A stretch of DNA of 64,000 nt from Aureispira sp. CCB-E (GCF_031326345.1 NZ_CP133671.1:434001-498000); one strand, 5' to 3'; shown: positions 55,601 through 64,000, counted from the first letter of the stretch. Numbers and translations are program-made. Notes: a model not told the origin generated them from the letters alone.

Positions 55601-58600
55601 AGCTACAGGAGAATTTACCAACCCTGCTGATCGTTGGGGAGGTGTTATGCGTAGTTTGACAAATACTGATTTTGAGGCTTCTAATATTGAGTTTGTCGAA
55701 ATGTGGGTCATGAGTCCTTTTAAAGAAGGTTATGGTGGTAATGGTGGAGACTTGTATATTGAGTTGGGAGATGTTTCGGAAGATATCTTAAAAGATTCTC
55801 GATTGTTCTTTGAGAATGGGATACCAGCCGCCAATTCTAATACTAGTACAGATGAAACTGTCTGGTCAAGAATTCCAAGAACACAAGCTGTGACACGTGC
55901 TTTTGACAATGATCCTGCTATTAGAGACCAACAAGATATTGGTTTGGATGGCTTTGATGATGAAGGAGAACGTCAGCATTATGCTTCTTATCTAAGTGCC
56001 ATGCAACGAATTGTTGCACCAGGTATTTTCCAAGGCATTCAAGATGACCCAGCAGGAGATAACTTCCGTTTTTATAGAGATGCCTTTTATGATGATCCTG
56101 CCAACATTCCTTCAGGAAACTTAGAAGACCCAACTTTGTATCGTTATATTAAATATAACAACCCACAGGGTAACTCTTCTAATGATCAGAGTACCAATAA
56201 TCAGGCTATTTCAACTTCTACCAACATTCCAGATACAGAGGATTTAAACAAAGATAATACGTTAAACGAGCAAGAGTCGTACTATCGTTATCATATTCCA
56301 ATTCGCAGAGAAAATGGTGATGAAATGGCATTTACTCAGTATACCATTGATTCTGTTCGTATGAACTATGATGGCCCTAATGGACCAGAGACAGTATATT
56401 GGTATCAGTTGAAAATCCCTGTGGATAAATTTACCAGTCGTGTCGGAGGAATTTCTGATTTCCGTGCCATTCGATTTATGAGAATGTATATGACAGGGTT
56501 TGAAGAGAAAACGACATTGCGTATGGCTCGTCTAGATTTGATTCGCAATCAATGGAGACGTTATATCAGAGATTTGACCTTGCCAGGTTTGATTATTCCT
56601 CCAGAAGATCCAAGTAACACAACATTTGATGTATTTGCAGTAAATATTGAAGAAAATGGTTCTAAAATTCCATTTAATTATGTGTTGCCTCCTGGTGTAT
56701 CTCGTGAACAAGTGATTGGTTCTGTTACCAATGCACAACAAAATGAACAATCGCAAGCGTTGAGAGTTTGTAACCTAGAAGATGGAGATGCTAGAGGAAT
56801 TTATAAAATCGTAGACTTGGATATGCGGGTTTATGAACGTTTAAAAATGTATGTTCATGCAGAAAATTTGAGAGGAGAGCAAGAAAATGATCCTGGAGAC
56901 ATGACCATGTTTATGCGAATAGGAAGTGATTTTGAAAATAACTACTATGAGTATGAAATTCCTTTGACAATGTCAGACGAAAGTGGAGGAATCAAAGACG
57001 ATCAAAATATTTGGTTGGAAGAAAATCAATTTGATTTCCCACTCGAATTACTACGTCAAGTAAAAGTCGATAGAGAAGTGAAAGGAATTGCCTTGAGTGA
57101 TTTGTATGAGTCATTTGATGGAAATAATATTATTAGAGTAAAAGGTAACCCAACACTTGGGCAAGTAAAAGGGGTAATGGTTGGGGTACGCAACCGCAAA
57201 GACGATGGTTTGGCACGTTGTGCAGAGATTTGGATTAATGAGTTGCGTTTGACTGGTTTTGACGAGCGAGGTGGATTTGCTGGTTTGGCGAGATTGGATG
57301 TTCAACTAGCCGATTTTGGACAATTGACGGCATCGGGAAGTTACCAATCCATTGGTTTTGGAAATATCGACCAAAGTGTCGGAGAGCGTAGTCGTGAGGA
57401 GTTGATACAATACGATATTTCAGGTTCTTTGAAATTGGACAAGTTCTTTCCTGAAAAATGGAAATTAAGCATTCCTTTTTATGCGCAGTATTCTCAAGAG
57501 ATTAGTACGCCAGAGTTTGATCCATATCAACTGGATGTTCCTTTAGAACAACGTTTGGCTTCTATTTCTGATTTGAGAAGACGAGATTCTATTCGACAAG
57601 CAGCGAGAACCATACGAACGATTTCTAGTTTTAACTTTACAAATGTTCGAAAGGGAAGAACGTCTAAATTTGTCCCATTACCAACAGATATTTCTAATTT
57701 CTCCTTTACGTATGCACAATCGAGTAATATTTTCCGCTCACCAATAATTGAACGAGAAGAACGGACGGAGCATAGAGGAGTTTTGGATTATAATTACTCT
57801 CCTGGAGTTAAACCGATTTATCCATTTAAAAAGGCGATTAATAAAATAAAAAATAAAAATGCTGTAAAATGGTTGGGACTCATTCGAGAAATTAACATTA
57901 ATCCATTGCCTAATGCCATTGGCTTTAGAAATGAATTGAAGCGTAATTTTGGGGAAACAACGTATCGATTTACAGATGCAACTACTAGTACTTATTACGA
58001 TAAGAAGTTTATTTGGGATAGAGCTTATAATTTGCAATGGAATATCTTTAAGTCCTTGCGTTTGAATTACACGGCTACGAATAACGCAATTATTGATGAA
58101 CCAGAAGGTAGAATTGATGAGCAAGTAGAAAGGGATGTTTTGTGGAACAATATCAAACGTTTTGGTCGAACTAAGAACTACCAACATAATGTCAGTGCTA
58201 GCTATACGTTACCTCTAAAATATATACCTGCACTCGACTGGGTAACTGTTAAAGGGCAGTATTCAGCAACCTACAGTTGGACTGCTGCCACCTTGGGTTT
58301 GGATAGCTTAGGAAATGTTATTCAAAACTCTCAAAAACGTCAAGTTACAGGAGATTTCCAATTTAAGAAATTGTATGACAAGTGGAATTATCTGAAAAAG
58401 ATAGGAACTCCAAAACGTCCTTCTGCTGGTGGTAAAGGCAAAGAGAAGAAACCAGAAAAAATTAAATTACCTGAAAAGAAAAAATATCCACCTCTAAGAG
58501 AGATTGAAGATCCTGAGAAGCGTGCAGAGGAAAAGGAAAAACGAAAAATGGAACGCAAGGCTTGGCGAGAAGAAGTCAAGAAAATTAGAGAAAAAAGGCA

Positions 58601-60086
58601 ACCTAGTGGCGCAGAGCGTGCTCTAATTCGTCCATTAATGTTGTTGCAACGAGCGAGGGTGACTTACAATGAAAACTTTACGACAGTGCTTCCTGGTTTT
58701 ATGGGAACCTCCAAATATGTTGGTCAAGACTATACGGGAACGAATACCAACCCAGGTCCACGACCAGGATGGGACTTTATTGCGGGGTGGCAGCCAGATC
58801 GTACTTGGTTGGACAAAGCCGCAGAGAGTGGCTGGATTTCAACAAGTATTTATCAAAATCAACCTTTGATACAAACGCATACTCAAACTTATTCAGCAAA
58901 AGTCACTTTGGAACCCATTCAAGGATTGAAAATTGATGTTGATTTGGATAAGACGATTACAGAGAACTATCAAGAGTTGTTCAAGGTAGAAGATCAGTTT
59001 AGCAATGACGAATTTTCTCATTTGAATGGTATGTTGAGTGGTACTGTAAAAATGACCTACTTGCCTTTAGCTACTTTCTTTGATAAGGAGGGAACCAAAG
59101 GAACGAACTCTTCGGTCAACTTTGAAACCTTTGAGAGCAATCGAATTATTATTTCTCAACGCAAAGGGACAGGAACGCATGATGACACAGAAACCAATCC
59201 TGGCTTTACAGAAGGATATGGTCGTTATCAACAAGATGTTTTGATTCCTGCTTTCTTGGCGGCTTATACGGGGCGCGATGCTAATAATATAGAGTTAGGA
59301 GATATCCGTAATACGATGCCTCTGCCAAACTGGAAATTGACCTATAATGGCTTGTCAAAAATGCCTGGCTTAGATAAAATTTTCTCTAGTTTTAGCTTAA
59401 CTCATGGCTACAAATCAACCTTAACAGTCAATCAATTTGTTACGGATTTGGATTTTGCGTCTACGTTGGCACCAACAGGTACCAATGGAAAAGATGTTAA
59501 TAGTCAAAACTATTATTCTAGCTTTGAAATCCCTAATTTGGTGATTTCTGAATCATTCAATCCTTTGATTGGGGTAGACATGCGTTTCAAAAATGATTTG
59601 TCTTTAAATTTCCAATATAAAACAAGTAGAAATTTGTCTATGAGTTTTATTGACTATCAATTGAGTGAACAAAATACAACTGATGTAACGGTTGGTTTTG
59701 GATGGAAATTCAAAAACTTTAAACCAATTGAGTTCTTTAAGAATAAGAAAAAGAAAGAAAAGGAAAAAGAAAAAATCAAGTTGGGTGAAATGGATTTCAA
59801 TTTTGATTTTGGAAAAACCATTGCTAAAGATGAGTTGAACTTGAAATGTGATGTTTCTTTCCGTGATGACAAAACGGTCAATCATATCTTAGATCAAGAT
59901 CAATCGGTTGCTACGCGAGGAATGCAAACGATTCGTATTTCACCATCGTTGGAATGGATTCCAAATAATCGCTTGACATTCCGTCTGTTCTTTGATTATA
60001 CGCAAACGATACCAGCTGTATCAACGTCTTTCCCTATTACTAGTTTGAAAGGTGGTTTGACGATCCGCTTCTCATTGTCACAATAA
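52683..60086 (+). CDS. sprA: SprA, outer-membrane translocon of the type IX secretion system / gliding motility
   Basis: SprA is the giant outer-membrane barrel through which folded cargo leaves in type IX secretion, and gliding depends on it. This 2467-residue protein has an N-terminal signal segment (LCFWVVCTYTVAGWS) and a plug-like N-terminal region. Family-typical stretches include SLVERLFCGSTIDVRPQGNI, LSFNYNTQATFDFDRQIK, VVFIDDFEGSTSNFN and WINELRLTGFDERGG. The end, LTIRFSLSQ, is a barrel strand. Length is in the normal range. A Lys/Glu/Pro-rich insertion at about residues 1905-1985 stands out. The ATG at 52683 gives a neat signal peptide; an ATG at 52632 would add 17 basic residues. 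A strong terminator follows. Confidence 0.95.
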   Translation: MNFKTLNLCFWVVCTYTVAGWSTDYNTLNYLEEDFWASPTFFMPDTLPPIQDRPEVDVSNKQNPFDLKDPKVIEKNVEYDAESNLYIITETINGSYYRSPMYLTPDEYFKWRAEQEDKAYFKELSQMNKVGKVGGDPVAPYQDRISNSLVERLFCGSTIDVRPQGNIGLTFGFDYQRIANPILTEQQQQQGGFDFDMNIQLSVVGKIGQKLKLSFNYNTQATFDFDRQIKVEYLSDTECSEDDIIKKIEAGNVSFPLRSSLIQGRQNLFGFRTDLQFGRLKMSLVASQSQTKRKEIQIKGGSQLQDFEVTADNYDENRHFFLSHYNRATYEENLTTLPQINTLFNITKIEVWVTNDRNVTEGVRDVVAYADLGETDPSKMVSGNQYNPSTASEQGIDLRNNRLPDNDANDLYKELLASENGTPSGNARGLQTSISALQGAPFNMSDAEDFVKIRARKLSPSEFTYDPKLGFVSVNVSIKPTDVVAVAYQYTYNGQIYQVGEFAQDLPLNADTLNVMHLKLLKGVRTRVDLPIWDLMMKNIYSLGAYQINQEDFMLDVFYQDPGGGEKRFLPEGPPEGKPLITMLNLDNLNRARDPIPDGQFDYIPGTTILPRNGRVIFPVLEPFGSSLAGEFYRTPGDPASLHPISQKYLYNQLYDSTITRAREFPEFNRYIIRGRYKSSVSSEISLGGFNIPKGSVVVTAGGRTLTEGTDYTIDYNLGRIKILNEAYLNSGQPVRVAFEDNATFGFNQQGFFGARFDYFVNKDLNIGATFLHLNERPFTQKVNYGDDPISNSIYGFDVQYSSEAPWLTRLIDKIPLISTKAMSNISFSAEFAHLIPGSPDIINQANDEGGVVFIDDFEGSTSNFNLSIPSLNWVLASTPRSDLSNPLFPEASLSNDLEYNKNRARIAWYNLEPALNFTSGSKSIYTREIQQQEVFQNVQNTGLTYTGLRTFDLSYRPKERGPYNFDTTNIDPATGEFTNPADRWGGVMRSLTNTDFEASNIEFVEMWVMSPFKEGYGGNGGDLYIELGDVSEDILKDSRLFFENGIPAANSNTSTDETVWSRIPRTQAVTRAFDNDPAIRDQQDIGLDGFDDEGERQHYASYLSAMQRIVAPGIFQGIQDDPAGDNFRFYRDAFYDDPANIPSGNLEDPTLYRYIKYNNPQGNSSNDQSTNNQAISTSTNIPDTEDLNKDNTLNEQESYYRYHIPIRRENGDEMAFTQYTIDSVRMNYDGPNGPETVYWYQLKIPVDKFTSRVGGISDFRAIRFMRMYMTGFEEKTTLRMARLDLIRNQWRRYIRDLTLPGLIIPPEDPSNTTFDVFAVNIEENGSKIPFNYVLPPGVSREQVIGSVTNAQQNEQSQALRVCNLEDGDARGIYKIVDLDMRVYERLKMYVHAENLRGEQENDPGDMTMFMRIGSDFENNYYEYEIPLTMSDESGGIKDDQNIWLEENQFDFPLELLRQVKVDREVKGIALSDLYESFDGNNIIRVKGNPTLGQVKGVMVGVRNRKDDGLARCAEIWINELRLTGFDERGGFAGLARLDVQLADFGQLTASGSYQSIGFGNIDQSVGERSREELIQYDISGSLKLDKFFPEKWKLSIPFYAQYSQEISTPEFDPYQLDVPLEQRLASISDLRRRDSIRQAARTIRTISSFNFTNVRKGRTSKFVPLPTDISNFSFTYAQSSNIFRSPIIEREERTEHRGVLDYNYSPGVKPIYPFKKAINKIKNKNAVKWLGLIREININPLPNAIGFRNELKRNFGETTYRFTDATTSTYYDKKFIWDRAYNLQWNIFKSLRLNYTATNNAIIDEPEGRIDEQVERDVLWNNIKRFGRTKNYQHNVSASYTLPLKYIPALDWVTVKGQYSATYSWTAATLGLDSLGNVIQNSQKRQVTGDFQFKKLYDKWNYLKKIGTPKRPSAGGKGKEKKPEKIKLPEKKKYPPLREIEDPEKRAEEKEKRKMERKAWREEVKKIREKRQPSGAERALIRPLMLLQRARVTYNENFTTVLPGFMGTSKYVGQDYTGTNTNPGPRPGWDFIAGWQPDRTWLDKAAESGWISTSIYQNQPLIQTHTQTYSAKVTLEPIQGLKIDVDLDKTITENYQELFKVEDQFSNDEFSHLNGMLSGTVKMTYLPLATFFDKEGTKGTNSSVNFETFESNRIIISQRKGTGTHDDTETNPGFTEGYGRYQQDVLIPAFLAAYTGRDANNIELGDIRNTMPLPNWKLTYNGLSKMPGLDKIFSSFSLTHGYKSTLTVNQFVTDLDFASTLAPTGTNGKDVNSQNYYSSFEIPNLVISESFNPLIGVDMRFKNDLSLNFQYKTSRNLSMSFIDYQLSEQNTTDVTVGFGWKFKNFKPIEFFKNKKKKEKEKEKIKLGEMDFNFDFGKTIAKDELNLKCDVSFRDDKTVNHILDQDQSVATRGMQTIRISPSLEWIPNNRLTFRLFFDYTQTIPAVSTSFPITSLKGGLTIRFSLSQ

Positions 60087-60113
60087 ATAGAATTTAATCT
60101 ACCAATAGAATGA

Positions 60114-60145
60114 AGAGCTTGCTTTTTAGCAGGCTCTTTTTTTTT
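60114..60145 (+). terminator. terminator of sprA
   Basis: Arms 60114-60122 and 60129-60137 form a 9-bp stem with one G-T pair, followed by a run of nine T. It lies 28 bases past the sprA stop. The remaining gap to 60351 holds no gene. Confidence 0.9.
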
Positions 60146-60351
60146 GTTGGATTAGAGATGGGCGTTTTTATTGCGGCGTGTTATAAGGGTAGTATTAAAA
60201 GGTATAGAGGAAACCAGAATAGGCGACAAAAGCTAAAACTATTGGGCTAAACCACGCAGTAGCAGGGTAGCTAACTACTATGCTTAAATATAATTTCGGT
60301 TAAGATAAGAATAGCGACCAATTGTAAAAAGAAACTTAGTAGTAGTCACCC

Positions 60352-61491
60352 CTATAGATCATTTTCATCCGATTTTTGATACAACATTCTCCAAAGTAGC
60401 AATAAAACTACCGCAGCAATACTAGATACCACCATAGCAATGGTCCAACTTCCTGTATCCAAGGTGCCTTTCATGGCCAATTGCCCAACTCTAAAAACAT
60501 TTAAAATGGGTAAAAAAGGATCTATTGCATTCATTTCTTGAATAGGAACCAACCCGTATAAGGCAATAGCATGAATAACAATAGTAGCCCAAAACGTACG
60601 GGTATAAGCAGCAACCATAGAGTTGCTAAAGGCAGCAATACAGCCAAATATTCCTATAATAAATAACCAAGTAGGACACCACAACAAGAGCATACTGCTT
60701 AATTTGTTCCAAACTAAAAGTTGTTCAATACTTAGTATAATGCTACGAACCATGCCTACTTGCTCGGCATCTAAACCAGCTTGAAAACCAACAAATGCTA
60801 AGCCCATACCTAGCAAAGTTACTAAGAAAATAAGAATTAGGTTGGTGAGAAAATTTTTAGGCGCTCTATAATAAGCTCTTAGAACCAATATTCTAGTTAG
60901 CCAGATTACAAGAAGAATGAATAAGAAGTTAAGCACATTGGAAACAATGCCTCTGATATTATCCATGATTTTTCCAATGGTAATAAAGGCATTAAACGTA
61001 TTGGTTTTTTGAATGACAATGGGGTTGACAATTTCGGGAGCTAATCCCATTGCTTCTACTTTGTTAAGCACCAGTTTTTGTTCGTAATTTTCTAAAATAT
61101 CTAAGGCTGTATGAGCTTCTTCACCGTGTTGTACGGCATTATAATAGACCTTGATTTTTTTTTGACGATTGGTGTCATTGGCAAAATTGTTGGGAAATAA
61201 AACGCCAATATCCAAGCTATCTTTATCCAAAAGTTCCAACAGTTCTTCTTCTTGCTGCAAATCAGTTAGCGTTGCTGTTGTCTCAAATTTTTGTAATAAA
61301 TCATTGGGAACATAGCTCTTGCCAACCAAGCCAATTCGTGCTTTCGTTTTTGTTCCTCCCAAAAAACTATTAATGTTGTCGGCAGCTGCTGTCATAATAC
61401 CAGAGAAGAAAAAAGAGGGAATTGCAAAGGCAACTAATAACCTAAGTAAAATTTGCCAACTAAATAGGATAGATCGGAGAGATTGAAGCAT
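60352..61491 (-). CDS. ABC-2 type transporter permease (NatB-like), no ATPase nearby
   Basis: The 379-residue protein has an N-terminal helix (LLRLLVAFAIPSFFFSGIM). A large extracytoplasmic domain follows (about residues 45-160; KTKARIGLVGKSYV, SLDIGVLFPNNFAND). About six further helices (about 195-370) match the ABC-2 permease pattern. It resembles the NatB/YhaP class that exports ions, drugs or lipids with a separate ATP-binding subunit. That subunit is not encoded next to it, so it must be elsewhere or this copy acts differently. The frame is open from a TTG at 61509, but the ATG at 61491 is preferred. Substrate unknown. Confidence 0.75.
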   Translation of the reverse strand: MLQSLRSILFSWQILLRLLVAFAIPSFFFSGIMTAAADNINSFLGGTKTKARIGLVGKSYVPNDLLQKFETTATLTDLQQEEELLELLDKDSLDIGVLFPNNFANDTNRQKKIKVYYNAVQHGEEAHTALDILENYEQKLVLNKVEAMGLAPEIVNPIVIQKTNTFNAFITIGKIMDNIRGIVSNVLNFLFILLVIWLTRILVLRAYYRAPKNFLTNLILIFLVTLLGMGLAFVGFQAGLDAEQVGMVRSIILSIEQLLVWNKLSSMLLLWCPTWLFIIGIFGCIAAFSNSMVAAYTRTFWATIVIHAIALYGLVPIQEMNAIDPFLPILNVFRVGQLAMKGTLDTGSWTIAMVVSSIAAVVLLLLWRMLYQKSDENDL

Positions 61492-61930
61492 AGTGTTTTT
61501 ATTGAGCAAGTAGATGATTTAATCTGAATAAAACTAGTATTTGTCGCTTTAAGAAAACATTAGTGTATTGATATACATAAATCTGCAATTCTTTTCATAA
61601 TTTTGAGTAGTAAACGATTTATAGTTCGTTAATTTTTTGATATTTCGATGAGCTCATGTAAGAGCAGTTCAGTATAATTACTCCATGACTATTTATACTC
61701 ATCTCTAACAAGGTATGGTGTAACATGGGATTGATTGGTACGAATCTTTATTGATACGTTTGGGGATCCACTTATTTACTAAACGAATTATGAATTTGAT
61801 AGTTCATGTAACATGACTTTTTAGCGAACCATTGAACACTGTTTTTACACCTATTGAGGTTTTTTGTGGTAACACAAAGAGTTAAATATAATGTAAGAAC
61901 TACAAAATTAAAAGCATACTAAATTTACGG
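61492..61930. other. gene-free divergent intergenic region
   Basis: About 440 A+T-rich bases separate the permease from the divergent YbjN-like gene. I see no promoter pair, hairpin or small gene that I can support. Confidence 0.4.
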
Positions 61931-62371
61931 ATGTTAAATTTAAAAAAATACTACGGTATAGTTGAACAAGCTATTGAAAAAATTGGCTTAGACCCAACTA
62001 GATTTAGAGGAGAACAAGAGGGAGAATGGACACTACATCGAGGAGAATATACTATTTGGATTGATGTTTGGAACGACCCAATAGAAAAAGTAGCTTATCT
62101 ACAGGTTGTTGCCCCTGTTATGGAAATTCCTGATGAATCACAAACGGTTCTTTTTCGAGAGTTGTTACAAATTAATTTGCAACTATGTGGTATTGCTTTT
62201 TCAGTTCATGGAGAAAAAGTAGTCCTAAAAGGAACGAGGGTTGCAGAAGGTTTGGATGTAGAGGAAGCACATGCTATGATTATGCTGATTAGCAAATATG
62301 TTAGTAATTTTTCGCCGATTTTGCTCAAACGATATTTTAATAACGGACAACCAGGAATTCCTCCTAAGTAA
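61931..62371 (+). CDS. YbjN/CesT-like small protein
   Basis: The 146-residue protein has the alpha-beta-beta-beta-alpha-beta-beta-alpha pattern of YbjN or type III secretion chaperone (CesT)-like folds. A conserved beta stretch (TLHRGEYTIWIDVWND, VAYLQVVAPVMEIP) and a later GIAFSVHGEKVVLKGTR are visible. No signal peptide, membrane helix or enzyme motif is present. In this family some members act as chaperones or stress modulators; a role here is not known. It is a single gene in a mostly unoccupied stretch. Confidence 0.65.
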   Translation: MLNLKKYYGIVEQAIEKIGLDPTRFRGEQEGEWTLHRGEYTIWIDVWNDPIEKVAYLQVVAPVMEIPDESQTVLFRELLQINLQLCGIAFSVHGEKVVLKGTRVAEGLDVEEAHAMIMLISKYVSNFSPILLKRYFNNGQPGIPPK

Positions 62372-62547
62372 ATCAACAAAATGCGGTTGTTAATCTTTTT
62401 AATGATTGATTAAGGTAATCGCTAAAAGATAGGACAAGTTGTTAATGAATAATTCTGTTAACGTACGAAAGGTTATGATAACTAATCGTCCGCTACGCTT
62501 TTGAATCGCGTTTTTGTGTTACTAGTACAAGCTTACTCGGCAAACAG

Positions 62548-62571
62548 AGGTAGTTGCGCTGCGTAGCACCT
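62548..62571 (+). repeat. short G+C-rich hairpin in the gap before ogt
   Basis: AGGT at 62548 pairs with ACCT at 62568, and most of the intervening GTTGCGCTGCGTAGC pairs with wobble pairs. A GCTACGC at 62492-62498 is the inverse of GCGTAGC at 62561-62567. The G+C content contrasts with its surroundings. It may be a degenerate short interspersed repeat. Confidence 0.35.
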
Positions 62572-62611
62572 CAATTTAACATGATTTTTAAACGGACTAC
62601 TAGATAATCAT

Positions 62612-63094
62612 ATGAAAACTTATTACAATTCCCCTATAGGTCGTTTGGTAATTACAGGAAGTATGAACAAAATAATGTCCATAGTTGTTGATGAAACGTC
62701 AAGGGACTTTGCAGGACAACTGCCTGACTATATGAGACTTTGTGTGGATGAACTAGATGCGTATTTTAACAAAGGGTTAGAACGATTCACGGTTGATTTA
62801 AAGTTGGAGCAAGGAACATTATTTCAACAAAAAGTCTGGACAGAATTGCTGAATATACCGTACGGAAGGACAACAACATATCTGAAGATAGCCGAAAAAG
62901 TAAGTACTAAAAATGCTGTTCGTGCTGTGGGGCGTTGTGTAGGCAATAATCCTTTTGCGATTATAGCACCTTGTCATCGTGTAATAGGGACAGATGGAAG
63001 CTTAACAGGATTTGCATATGGTTTGGAAGCAAAACGTTTGTTACTAGAGTTAGAAAAGTCAAAATTGTATGGGAAACAGTTCAAATTGTTTTAA
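62612..63094 (+). CDS. ogt: methylated-DNA--protein-cysteine methyltransferase
   Basis: The enzyme takes the alkyl group from O6-methylguanine onto its own cysteine, so each molecule acts once. The 160-residue protein has the active-site motif IIAPCHRVIG, the Asn-containing VGNNPFAII before it, and the conserved helix-turn-helix Arg in VRAVGRCVG. The final FAYGLEAKRLLLELEK is also conserved. It is single-domain, without an Ada-type regulatory region. The TPR gene starts 26 bases past its stop, so the two may be co-transcribed. Confidence 0.94.
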   Translation: MKTYYNSPIGRLVITGSMNKIMSIVVDETSRDFAGQLPDYMRLCVDELDAYFNKGLERFTVDLKLEQGTLFQQKVWTELLNIPYGRTTTYLKIAEKVSTKNAVRAVGRCVGNNPFAIIAPCHRVIGTDGSLTGFAYGLEAKRLLLELEKSKLYGKQFKLF

Positions 63095-63120
63095 ACAACT
63101 TCAAAACTAAAACCATTACT

Positions 63121-63918
63121 ATGAAATATTGGAGTATATTTTTGATATTATTTTTGAGCCATCTAATAATGGCACAAACCGAACATAGTGCTTTACTTGA
63201 TGGTACTATTGCTTATGAAAAAGGAGATTTTGAAACAGCGACTAAAAAGTTTGAAAAAGCCTTAGAGCGCAATAGTAGTTCTTTGAAAGGCAATTTTAAT
63301 TTGGGAAATAGCTTATATAAGCGCCAAAAGTACGATGAGGCAGCGACTTATTACCAAAATGCAATAGAGGCAGCCGAAGGAAATAAAGAAAAAGCACAGG
63401 CATTTTATAATTTTGGAAATACGCGTTTGGCGCAAGCTAAACGTAGTATGCAACAACAAGGACAGGGACCTGCTATGTTGGATGAAAAAGGACAAAAACA
63501 TTTAAAGGAAGCAATTGATTCTTACAAAAATGCTTTGCGAAACAATGCCCAAGATTATGATGCAAAGAATAATTTAGCAACTGCTTATAAGTTATTACGT
63601 CAACAGCAACAACAACAGCAACAACAACAGCAAAATAAGGAGCAAAACCAAGATCAAAAAAATCAAGATCAGAAAGACCAAAAAAATCAACAAGATAAAC
63701 AGGAAAATCAGCAGGATAAACCATCTGAAAAACCTAAGGAGAATCAGCCAATTGATAATGAAAATCAAAAAAATCCAGCTGATTTAGAACCTCAAGAGAT
63801 GTCTAAGGATGAAGTTGATCGTTTGCTAGAAATTATTGAGCAGGACGATAAAAAAGTACAAGAGAAATTGATGAAACGCAAACGTTCTAAAACCAAGAAA
63901 CCAGAGAAAGCTTGGTAG
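63121..63918 (+). CDS. BatC-like TPR protein with a polyglutamine tract
   Basis: The 265-residue protein has a signal peptide (to about residue 18, HLIMAQ). Three to four TPR-like repeats follow (about 25-160; AYEKGDFETATKKFEKALERN, LYKRQKYDEAATYYQNAIEAA, LKEAIDSYKNALRNNAQDYD). A pure glutamine tract comes next (about residues 161-170, from CAA and CAG codons at 63601-63630), then a Lys/Gln/Asp/Asn-rich low-complexity stretch and a C-terminal acidic-basic tail. TPR proteins of this composition occur as BatC in bat operons of Bacteroidota. The neighbouring bat genes would lie beyond the right edge, which cannot be checked. The ATG at 63121 starts the signal peptide; an overlapping frame from 62971 inside ogt is a shadow. 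Confidence 0.75.
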   Translation: MKYWSIFLILFLSHLIMAQTEHSALLDGTIAYEKGDFETATKKFEKALERNSSSLKGNFNLGNSLYKRQKYDEAATYYQNAIEAAEGNKEKAQAFYNFGNTRLAQAKRSMQQQGQGPAMLDEKGQKHLKEAIDSYKNALRNNAQDYDAKNNLATAYKLLRQQQQQQQQQQQNKEQNQDQKNQDQKDQKNQQDKQENQQDKPSEKPKENQPIDNENQKNPADLEPQEMSKDEVDRLLEIIEQDDKKVQEKLMKRKRSKTKKPEKAW

Positions 63919-64000
63919 CAGGAGGGTAGTCTTGTGTCAAATTCTTATGTTTTTAGCTTGTATCTCATCCAAATCAGTCGTATCTTTACTTGCTTGCAGG

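Noticed and set aside
57738-58187. 149-residue reverse frame inside sprA
   Set aside because: SprA is continuous here and explains the sequence; the reverse frame has no domain or start signal.

Overview
The window is an A+T-rich chromosomal segment from a member of the Bacteroidota. It is probably a marine gliding or predatory bacterium close to the Saprospiria (Aureispira-like); that rank is an inference from gene content and was not tested. The evidence is a complete sprA (gliding motility and type IX secretion translocon) next to ruvA, a protein ending in a gliding-motility-associated (CHU_C, type B) sorting domain, a PorE-like OmpA/PD40 protein, a class I HMG-CoA reductase, and Bacteroidota-type promoter boxes (TAnnTTTG) in several intergenic regions. 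Translation starts mostly follow A-rich stretches and lack Shine-Dalgarno sites, which is usual for the phylum.

Layout. 1-4.1 kb: a possible gene tail, terminators, then a tandem pair of secreted DUF547/outer-membrane-barrel fusions. 4.3-7.6 kb: a two-gene redox unit (FAD/NAD oxidoreductase and polytopic 4Fe-4S protein). 7.7-11.7 kb: reverse-strand fused E1 alpha/beta 2-oxoacid dehydrogenase and an FGGY sugar kinase. 12.0-18.9 kb: the most unusual block, five co-directional genes, the last four with almost no spacing: an MFS exporter, an HMG-CoA reductase fused to an APH/choline-kinase-like kinase, an NTP_transf_5-like nucleotidyltransferase, and two thymidylate-kinase-like P-loop proteins. 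19-29 kb: ankyrin protein, mnmG, OmpA/PD40 protein, methyltransferase, rhomboid protease, AI-2E family permease, GSCFA protein. 29.3-38.1 kb: PorT-like barrel, lysine-rich coiled-coil/HhH protein, TPR-CHAT protein, goose-type lysozyme without signal peptide, type B T9SS cargo. 38.8-43.7 kb: nadB with a Crp/Fnr regulator, trmB with an O-antigen-ligase-like protein, panD. 44-51 kb: Ig-like lipoprotein, a helical protein of unknown function, a tyrosine-phosphatase-like/OmpA fusion lacking the signature Arg, a vWA lipoprotein and a small lipoprotein. 51.5-60.1 kb: ruvA and sprA. 60-64 kb: orphan ABC-2 permease, YbjN/CesT-like protein, ogt and a BatC-like TPR protein with a polyglutamine tract.

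How the genes fit together. Housekeeping genes (mnmG, trmB, ruvA, nadB, panD, ogt) are scattered among envelope and surface genes. SprA, the type B cargo, the PorE-like protein, the PorT-like barrel and the several OmpA or lipoprotein genes make this largely an envelope and secretion region. The HMG-CoA reductase-kinase block looks like a self-contained small-molecule or glycoconjugate pathway with its own exporter; its product is unknown. No rRNA, tRNA, CRISPR array, insertion sequence or prophage was recognised. All searches were by eye, so distant homologies and RNA structures are provisional.
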